From contig NC_044925.1 in the NCBI RefSeq assembly GCF_003576645.1, forward strand, positions 15,338,205 to 15,402,204: a stretch of DNA of 64,000 nucleotides. Reading direction: 5' to 3'. The DNA comes from Ipomoea triloba. Taxonomy: Eukaryota; Streptophyta; Magnoliopsida; Solanales; Convolvulaceae. Positions 56,354-64,000 of this stretch are shown here, piece after piece. The position numbers were made by a program, and so were the translations under genes. The notes under the pieces are model-generated. The model worked only from the letters and a program-made list of their open reading frames with translations, was not told where the DNA came from and did not search any database. The stretch's first letter is position 1, and every line of letters begins with the position of its first letter.

Positions 56354-59300
56354 ATGCAGGGAAACAGGACCATCTGGTATGTAGATAGTGGATGCTCAAG
56401 ACATATGACAGGAGATAGATCAGAATTGAGCAACTTTAAAGAAAAGAATGGTCCTAAAGTAGTCTTCGGTGGGAACTCAAGTGCACGAACCATGGGCACC
56501 GGAGATGTTATGAAGAATGGCTTAATCATTCAAGAAGTCTCTTATGTTGAAGGATTAAAGTTCAATCTTTTGAGTACCAGCCAGTTCTGTGACAAAGGAT
56601 ACAAAGTTGTATTTTCACGAGACCAATGCCAAGTTATCTCAGAGCTAAATCATGAAGTAGTACTAACGGCAAAACGAAGAAAAAATATGTATGTTGTCAC
56701 ATGGGAAACAGTAAGACCGAACACTTGCCTGATCGCCAAAAGCAAGAAAGATCTAAGTTGGGAATGGCATCACAAACTCAATCGTCTTAATTTCAAAGCC
56801 ATCAACAAGCTTGCAAGAAAAGAGTTGGTTGAAGGTTTACCAAATGTAATCTATGATAAGGATAAGTTCTGTGAAGCTTGTCAAAAGGGAAAGCAAATCA
56901 AGTCTTCTTTTAAGGCAAAATCTCTAAACACTAACTCTAGGCCATTAAGTCTACTACATATGGACTTATTTGGACCAGTTGATCCAGTTAGTCTTAGTGG
57001 AAGGAAGTACACTCTTGTGGTAGTAGATGACTACACAGGATATACATGGACATCGTTTCTAAGAAAGAAAAATGAAACTGAAAAGGTTCTTCCAGATCTG
57101 CTCCGAAGACTTCAAACTGAAAAGGACTTAAGTATTATCAAAATTCGGTCTGATCAAGGAACTGAGTTTGTAAACAAAGTCATTCAGGATTTCTGTGGAC
57201 AGCATGGTATACTACATCAGCTTTCAGCAGCAAGAACTTCTCAACAAAATAGTGTAGCTGAAAGACGCAACAGAACTCTCAAGGAAGCAGCAAGATCCAT
57301 GATCGCTTTCTCAGGCTTGCCTAAACGTTTTTGGGCCAAAGCAATAAATACTGCTTGTTATACTCAAAATAGATCTCTGATTCACAAAGATCATGGAGCC
57401 ACACCTTATGAACTCTGGAAAGGCAGAAACCCTGTTGTAAAATACTTTCATATCTTTGGAAGTAAATGTTTTGTTCACAACAATGGAAAGACATATCTAA
57501 AGGCGTTTGATGAACGTGCTGATGAAAGGATATTCATGGGATACTCCGAAAAGAGTAAAGCTTTTCGAGTACTAAACAAGTGAACCATGATAATAGAAGA
57601 ATCAATACACGTAATCTTCGATGAATCATCTAAAGAAGACATGATGATCTCTGAAAAACCACAAACCAATGAAGAAACAAAGGATAAAGAAGTCGAAGAA
57701 CTATCGGAAGGATCAGAATCAGAAGATGATGATTATCCTCTCTTTCCTAATCATCTACCAAACACTTCATCTCAAACCGAAGTTCTACCGAATGATTGCA
57801 TTGAACCAAACCAATCGGAAGGACAACAGAATGAAAGCAATCACGATGAACCCACAATTGATGAAGGAGCACCACCTACCACTTTTCAACCTGATCTAAA
57901 ATGGTTAAGGAATCATCCTCAAGATCAAATCATTGGTGATATTCATGATAGTGTACGAACTCGAGCATCCATTCGGGAATGCATGATGGCATGTTTCATA
58001 TCTCAAATTGAACCGAAGACTGTAGAGTAAGCATTAAACGACTCAGATTGGGTCATAGCCATGCAAGATGAACTACATCAATTCGAGAGAAACAATGTAT
58101 GGGAATTGGTTCCACGACCAACTCATCAGAACATCATTGGAACCAAATGGGTCTTTAGAAACAAGATGAATGAGCAAGGAGTCATTGTTAGAAACAAGGC
58201 TCGGTTAGTTGCAAAAGGTTATTGTCAGGAAGAAGGAATTGGTTTTGATGAAACCTTCGCTCCTGTTGCTAGACTCGAAGCTATAAGAATCTTTCTAGCA
58301 TACGCTGCATGGAAAGACTTTAAAGTCTATCAAACGGACGTCAAAAGTGCCTTCTTAAATGGACTTTTGGAAGAAGAAGTATATGTTGAGCAGCCACCAG
58401 GTTTCATTTCAGAAATCGGAATGGATAAAGTCTATAAACTCAAAAAGGCTTTATATGGTTTAAAATAAGCTCCAAGGGCTTGGTATGACACGTTGTCATG
58501 CTTTCTTATAAGCTGCGGATTCACGAAAGGAATAGTTGACAAAACACTTTTTAGAATAAAAAATGGAGACCACATCCTATTGGTGCAAATTTATGTAGAT
58601 GACATCATATTTGGAAGTACTGATTCGGACCTATGTGAGAAATTCTCAAAACTCATGCAAGGTAAATTTGAGATGAGCATGATGGGAGAATTAAACTACT
58701 TTTTAGGTCTTCAAGTCAAACAAGAACGAGATGGGATTTTTATAAATCAAGCAAAATACACCAAGGATCTCATCAAGAAGTTTGGAATTGATGGGAAGTT
58801 CTCGGTCAAAATCCCCATGAACACTTCGTTACGAATGGATATCGACAACGAAGGAAAGGAATTGGATCAGACGAAGTATAGAGGAATCATTGGTTCTCTA
58901 ATATATCTTACGGCTAGTCGACCAGACATATCATTTGCTGTGGGGGTATGTGCTCGGTTTCAGGTCAATCCGAAGGAAAGTCATTTGAGTGCTGCCAAGA
59001 AGATATTAAGATATCTAAAAGGGACTCAAAGTGTGGGACTTTGGTACCCGAAGAGTGACACCTTCGATCTAGTTGGATATTCTGACGCAGACTTTGCTGG
59101 TTGTAAAATTGATCAAAAAGTACATCAGGGACATGCCAATTCTTAGGGGGAAGGCTTGTATCATGGTTTAGCAAAAAGCAAAAATTCCATTGCCACAAGT
59201 ACTGCTGAAGCCGAATATATAGCAGCCGGTAGCTGTTGTGCACAAATACTATGGATGATGCAACAACTCAAGGATTATGGTGTATCTGCCAAGGAAGTAA

Positions 59301-59536
59301 GCATTATGTGTGATAACACAAGTGCTATGGCCATAACTCAGAATCCAGTACTGCACTCCAGAACCAAGCATATTGATATTAAATATCATTTCATCCGAGA
59401 CCATGTGGAGAAAAAGGACATTAAACTTTAGTATGTGAATACCGAAGATCAGCTTGCGGATATCCTCACAAAACCTCTTGCCGAGGCAAGATTCTTCACG
59501 TTACGGCATGAGCTCGGTATGATAGAGATGAGCTAA
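56354..59536 (+). pseudogene. pol: pol of SIRE copy B, multiple stops and frame changes
   Basis: Same domains as copy [56 protein letters not shown] and [19 protein letters not shown]. Stops: TGA about 57581 (copy A has CGA), TAA about 58027, TAA about 58466 (CAA in copy A), TAG about 59429. A one-base loss near 59120 and a gain near 59182 also shift the frame. The Gln codon that is TAA in copy A (5867) is intact here. Several lesions look like C-to-T changes. Confidence 0.95.
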
Positions 59537-59700
59537 TAAAAAGACAGCCGAATCAATCCAAACTGAAAAGACGCATCAGTTATGACGCATTGAAATTAAT
59601 GCAGGCATCAGAATCAGCGTTCACGGATTCACATTAAATGGATATACACAAATGCTTTGGACGGTTGCAACATTGAATGGTCTTGCCAGTCAGATCTCAG

Positions 59701-59733
59701 CCAATCACGGAGCCTCAATCTATCTATAAATAG
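59701..59733 (+). promoter_or_regulatory. CCAAT/TATAAATAG block, copy B
   Basis: CCAAT 59701-59705 and TATAAATAG 59725-59733, same spacing as 7329-7361 in copy A. TGTGCAG|G precedes the next ATG at 59800. Confidence 0.5.
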
Positions 59734-59799
59734 ATCACAACAAAGGAAGGGAGAGGTATACTAACACCTCATCCTTGTGTTGTTTTCTATTGTGCAGGA

Positions 59800-60024
59800 A
59801 TGAATAAGGCAAAGGGAAGAAAGCATTGTCTGAAGAGAAACCTGCTAAGAAAAGGTTCTCCTTTAGGCTTTTGCTAAAGGAAAGAACCAGCAAGCTCAAC
59901 AAGTTGCGGGAAGAGAAAGGTGAACCTCTTCAAGGGGACACTTCTGCACATCCTTTGGAACTCTCTGACTCAGAATCAGATGACTATGCCCCTAATCCAC
60001 CAACCATGTCTGTTCCCGGCTTTC
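59800..60024 (+). pseudogene. Post-pol ORF, copy B, truncated
   Basis: Matches the first 75 codons of the 7430-8080 ORF of copy A (KRFSFRLLLKE, LELSDSE). One base is missing in the Lys/Gly-rich start, shifting the frame, and the Gypsy LTR at 60025 ends it. Confidence 0.85.
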
Positions 60025-62130
60025 TGTAACACCCCGGACCTACCTTCCCGTACATCCGAGGCATTACCGCCACACCTAGAGAGAGAGAGTTCTATCATTC
60101 CGCGATAAACCTCACTCTAGGTGCACAGGCTAAAGGAACTATTCTCATCACAACAATCACTCAACAGATACTTAACACTTTCGTACATGCCAACTGGTGA
60201 AGCTTCATTAAGCAAAGTATATAATCTTGCAAAAATACATACATAAGATTGCCCCTCGGGCCAAAATACTAACAAGGTTCAACCTAGACGCAACTGGTCA
60301 TGCCTAGCCATCACTAAGGCTACAAAATATATGTACACCAAAAAAATTCCCAAAGACTCCTAAAGATCCGACGTCTAGTCAAGCATGCGGTACACGGGGC
60401 CGGTGAACTCTCCCCAGACTAGGTGCCACTCCCCCTCATACCAGGTAATGTGGTCCAAAAATCGAGAGGTGGTCATCACCATCGACCACTCGTCCCAGCA
60501 ATCCCCAGGGCTAGGGTCCCAGGGGTAAGGGTAGTGCACGATGAACTCCAGGGGATCGCTACCATCTAACGGCTCTATGGGGTAAAAGCCGTACGCAGCC
60601 TGGACCTCGTCCATGACTGGGCAAGAGACAAAAGGTACCGACGGAGCCATAGGAGTATCTGGGTTCGTGGGAGCCTCGGGAGCATAACCAGGTGCATACG
60701 GGTCTTCTCCCTCCATCATCTGTATGTAGTCATCATAATCCATACCCTGACAAACGTACTCCGGTGAACTTTCGGAGTTCACCGGGCTGCAGGAGCTAAC
60801 GCTAGACTGCATCTGATAGGAACACAGTGAAGTGTAGTTAGCACGACGACTAAGTAAGGATATCCATGGGTTATTCAAAACTAAATAAAGGTTTAGTAAA
60901 AAAATTGTTACATAGAAAACCCTATACCTTACTCATCTGCGAGATTCTACCTGCAACAGTTATAAATAGCAATTTGCATACATTATGAGCAAAGTTCAAC
61001 AACGTCTCATAACATTTTCCCTCTTGACAAGGTCATTTGATATTCATTTACACATTCAACAATATATTGGTAAACAATTAAGCATACTAGTAATTAGTGT
61101 AACACATAAATCACATATCTTGCTTGTGATCACTTAGTAGAAGTTGTTCCCTCATAATGAGATTCTCATCACTTTTCACTTCTCAAGAAGAGAGATCACC
61201 CACAACCTTTGGGTACTTAAAACTCGTTACATCCCTCTTCCCCGTAGTACGGAGTAACTACATTCACATTTCAAAATTCCTCTTAGTCCTAGATAGAAAG
61301 TGTGAGGCCTTTGGAGTCTTTTCTCCACTTTTGACCACTTGGATCGTTGAACTCGGTTTCAGTGGTCATCGCCCGGTCTAATACTGATCCCCTGGACTTA
61401 TAGGAGCGTTGGAATGATTCCTAGCTAGCCTCACTAGGTTCATAAGAACGACACCTACCCGAACATAGAGTGACTATACTTAAGTGTGCACACCCCCGTA
61501 GGAGTACCTTTTCCTTACGGGTGATATAGTACTCGGCGAATAGACTTCGCCCACAGTATGATTGATCATACACATAATTACCATGCGGAATAGGCACTTT
61601 AAGCTCATCTTTATTCCGTGGTTAACAAGATCCTTCACCACTTTACTAGAACTAAGGTTTGAAAACATTTCTCTATTCCTTTCCCTTTCTTACTTTGAAA
61701 ATAGTTTGAACATACTTGGGTCAATCCCAATACTCGGAAACTAATTCTCCTTTAACCCAATTCAAAAATTCTCCTTTTCTTTTTCAAAACATTTGGATGA
61801 TCCACCAACATCCTTTCACAAAAGTAATTCAAGTGTAACTACTCTACACTTTCAACTCCACATTTATCACATAAGTCTCACATTTGACACATACATCTCA
61901 ACGCATATAACATATACATTTCCCAACTTCAACATATGCATAACACATAACATATATTTATTCTTCTCACTAACCACATATATAATTGCGGTTTATACAT
62001 ACCATATACTATACACAAAGGTGACATTTTACCACGTTTGTATACATAATACAACCTTTTATTAATACATACATACCCATATATGTACATATATATACGA
62101 TTTTCATGTACATATACATAATACACTTAT

Positions 62131-62169
<39 letters not shown>

Positions 62170-63543
62170 CTACACGTATATAATACATATATATATATAT
62201 CTAATAGTTATAAATATATATATATATTACACATACTTAGATACTTATTATATGTACATATATATATATAACTTAATTACACACACACTACACGTGTATA
62301 TGTACATATATACTCATACAGTTTCATATATATATATATAAGCATAAACACATATATACATATACTACACTACATTTGCCCATAAAATGTGTACATAATA
62401 TTTATAATTAAGTATATACTTTGCACTACACATACTTACATACTACATGTATTTACATAATTCTTATAAATCTAGGTACATAATAGTTATAATATATATA
62501 TATACATCACACGTACATATGCATTCTATATATATATATATATATATGAACACAAAGCATATTAATATGTATATATATCTTGTACCATACGTACATATAC
62601 TCGAGTGTGTACACAATTTATATATACATATACATTCATCATATACCCAAAAACTTCACCTAGAGTCCATTATATTTCAACCAACTATCAATTATCTAGT
62701 TTTAAACAACCTCAAGCAATTAAAGGGATTCCTTACCTCAACCGGGTTTCAAAATTTGTAGGAGACCTTTGTGGATGATTTTCCCCCAATTCACCTTAAA
62801 ACCCTAGAATTCCATCAACCACATAACACATGATTTTAAGAAATTTAAACTTAGATTCATGTTCTAGGATGAAAAATAAAGCTATCTACCGAATAAAATT
62901 GGAGTTTTACCGAATATCTTGAGATCTATGAAGAAATGTTAGCTATGGAGTCTTGAAGGTTGATGAAGATGATGGAGAATCCTCTCACTCTTTCTCTCCC
63001 CTTTTTTTTAGGAAAAAGGAAAAAAAATTGCCTTATAACTACTCCACTCTTAGTTGACTAGTCCAAGCTTATGTGATAAGATCTAACTTAAATTGGAATA
63101 AAATAATCTAAAATATCTTAACTTAGACTGCTTGGGATTAAATCAGATGAATCCTCGGTAGAAACTAATTCAATTCAAATAATTCTCGAGCCCAAAAATT
63201 TATTCCAGTCTAGAACTCAAAATTAGGCCAGGTTCGGTACACCGCGAAATTTCGCGATGTACAATCACAAATAATTTTTAGCTGCTATGGGCTAATCTAA
63301 TTAAATAGGAAATTCCAGAATAATAGTATGCTGTCTAAAAATCCATTTCCTAGGACAATCGGGTCCGAACAAAATTCCTAAAATTTTTACGGTTCGTGAC
63401 CAGGACGTACGATCGCAGCTTATTACTAACTGTCCTTACTTATAATAATTCTTTTGAGACATCGGGAGGTCATCTCATGAATGTTATAGCCTAAAGAAAT
63501 ATTTTTAGAACCTTAATTTTACCGAAATAGGTGAGGGGTTACA
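60025..63543 (-). repeat. 3' LTR of the Tekay/Del-like element, 3,519 bp
   Basis: Plus-strand ends TGTAACACCCCGG and GAGGGGTTACA. A long AT-rich, TATA-rich U3 side (61780-62640, with many ATATAT and ACATATAC runs), a GC-richer R/U5 side, and a 167-codon ORF at 60375-60878 annotated separately. Confidence 0.9.
60375..60878 (-). CDS. LTR-internal ORF, unknown product
   Basis: 167-codon minus-strand ORF near the U5 end of the LTR. An in-frame later start or a spliced start is possible, because TCAGATGCAG|T just inside looks like a 3' splice site. The product is rich in Pro, Tyr, Asp and Glu with a MDYDDYIQMMEGEDPYAPG segment and ends with WYEGEWHLVWGEFTGPVYR. No membrane segment or known motif. 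Its base composition stands out from the AT-rich LTR around it. It may be a real LTR-encoded leader ORF or a chance opening. Confidence 0.4.
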   Translation of the reverse strand: MNNPWISLLSRRANYTSLCSYQMQSSVSSCSPVNSESSPEYVCQGMDYDDYIQMMEGEDPYAPGYAPEAPTNPDTPMAPSVPFVSCPVMDEVQAAYGFYPIEPLDGSDPLEFIVHYPYPWDPSPGDCWDEWSMVMTTSRFLDHITWYEGEWHLVWGEFTGPVYRMLD

Positions 63544-63565
63544 GTCTACCCTCCTTAAGAAAAGT
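63544..63565 (-). other. Polypurine tract
   Basis: Minus strand TTCTTAAGGAGGGTAGAC directly before the LTR start TGTAACC. Confidence 0.8.
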
Positions 63566-63685
63566 TTCGTCCCCGAAACTTACTTTCTCAGTGGACCGCT
63601 ACCTACTTTCATGCACACATATGGCAATTAGCACATAGAACATTGCACATCAAGTTTCTTAGACACATAATAGGTAGATTGACTC

Positions 63686-64000
63686 TTACTTAATTGAATT
63701 AAACAACTCTGGATATCGTTCCATCATCGCGTCTTCCAATTCCCAAGTAGCTTCTTCTGGGCTATGGTTTGACCATTGAACTTTGACCATCCTGATCGAT
63801 TTTCTCCTCGTCTCTCGGGTTTTAGAATCCAAGATTTGAATTGGCCTTTCTTCATACGTCAATGAGTCATCCATTGTCAGTCCCTCCGGCTCCAGTATAT
63901 GAGATACATCGGGTACATATCGTTTCAATTGAGAGACATGAAACACATTATGTACTCGGTCCAGCTCGATGGGTAGAGCCAATCGGTATGCTAGATTTCC
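63686..64000 (-). CDS. pol: Integrase C terminus with chromodomain (partial, runs off the window)
   Basis: Open from the window edge (AYRLALPIELDRVHNVFHVS, the GPY/F-adjacent end of Gypsy integrase) to TAA at about 63686. SQLKRYVPDVSHIL is followed by a chromodomain: YEERPIQILDSKTRE, then VKVQWSNHSPEEATWELED and YPELF. The chromodomain is thought to steer integration to heterochromatin. No stop or frameshift in the visible part, so this may be a younger element than its neighbours. Confidence 0.93.
   Translation of the reverse strand, partial: GNLAYRLALPIELDRVHNVFHVSQLKRYVPDVSHILEPEGLTMDDSLTYEERPIQILDSKTRETRRKSIRMVKVQWSNHSPEEATWELEDAMMERYPELFNSIK

Larger units (their letters stand above)
55591..60024 (+). 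mobile_element. SIRE-type Copia element, copy B (internal part only)
   Basis: Collinear with 3231-7645 of copy A at roughly 90% or better by eye, starting in the gag tail and ending in the post-pol ORF. The left border is the Gypsy LTR (55590) and the right border is another Gypsy LTR (60025). LTRs of this copy are outside the window or lost. Confidence 0.95.
60025..64000 (-). mobile_element. Tekay/Del-like Ty3/gypsy chromovirus, 3' part
   Basis: Minus-strand element entering the window from the right: integrase with chromodomain, PPT, then the 3' LTR of 3.5 kb. The chromodomain and very long LTR point to the Tekay/Del lineage. It is inserted in the post-pol ORF of SIRE copy B; the adjoining five bases CTTTC (60020-60024) are the expected TSD, whose partner lies outside. 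Confidence 0.9.

Overview
The window is nuclear DNA of a flowering plant, probably a eudicot. The evidence is SIRE- and Tork-type Copia elements, chromodomain Gypsy elements, plant CACTA, Helitron, MULE and hAT-like elements, plant-type splice sites, and AT-rich intergenic DNA full of (TA)n tracts. I cannot name the species. Almost everything here is nested transposable elements. I find one credible host gene start (first coding exon at 49051-49370) and several pieces of host genes carried by transposons.

Region by region: 1-234 is a (TA)n tract and the end of a hAT-like element. 273-14549 is a complete 14.3 kb SIRE-type Copia element (copy A) with two near-identical 1.22 kb LTRs, TSD GGCGA, PBS, PPT, damaged gag and pol, and a 6 kb extra region after pol. 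That region holds an intact 216-codon ORF behind a conserved CCAAT/TATA pair and a damaged reading frame of about 1,400 codons. 14555-21360 is a decayed Helitron-related region, split by a 1.7 kb solo LTR (19368-21076, TSD ACTGG) and then by a CACTA element (21364-24737, TSD CAT) that carries exons of a UBP6/7-like ubiquitin protease. 25146-26205 holds an RPA70 C-terminal fragment next to a LINE endonuclease fragment. 27697-28899 is a second solo LTR of the same family, inverted (TSD AAGAG).

28905-36457 is AT-rich and holds a 0.5 kb foldback, tRNA-derived SINE pieces, a MITE with GTGAGAC termini, a CACTA tnp2 transposase relic and a hAT-like MITE rich in CCTAGG palindromes. 36458-44949 is a non-autonomous MULE-like element with about 140 bp TIRs that carries a UDP-glycosyltransferase C-terminal fragment. 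A Tork-type Copia element (37512-44298, minus strand, TSD AAATG) sits inside it. A single N at 39531 is followed by a 1,806 bp repeat of the sequence before it, which looks like unmerged contig ends.

45395-45621 is a third SIRE-like LTR end cut off at another N. A SINE with perfect TSDs and a Stowaway-like MITE follow, then the host gene exon. Its intron runs into a decayed minus-strand Gypsy element (internal remnants about 49650-52872 including eight 94 bp tandem repeats; 5' LTR 52873-55590). That LTR abuts SIRE copy B (55591-60024), and copy B is in turn interrupted by a Tekay/Del-like chromovirus (3' LTR 60025-63543, integrase/chromodomain to the window end).

The elements are mostly dead: every gag and pol copy has stops or frameshifts. 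The least-explained features are the post-pol region of the SIRE elements with its own promoter-like block, a 167-codon ORF inside the Tekay-like LTR, and the host-gene fragments inside the CACTA and MULE elements.
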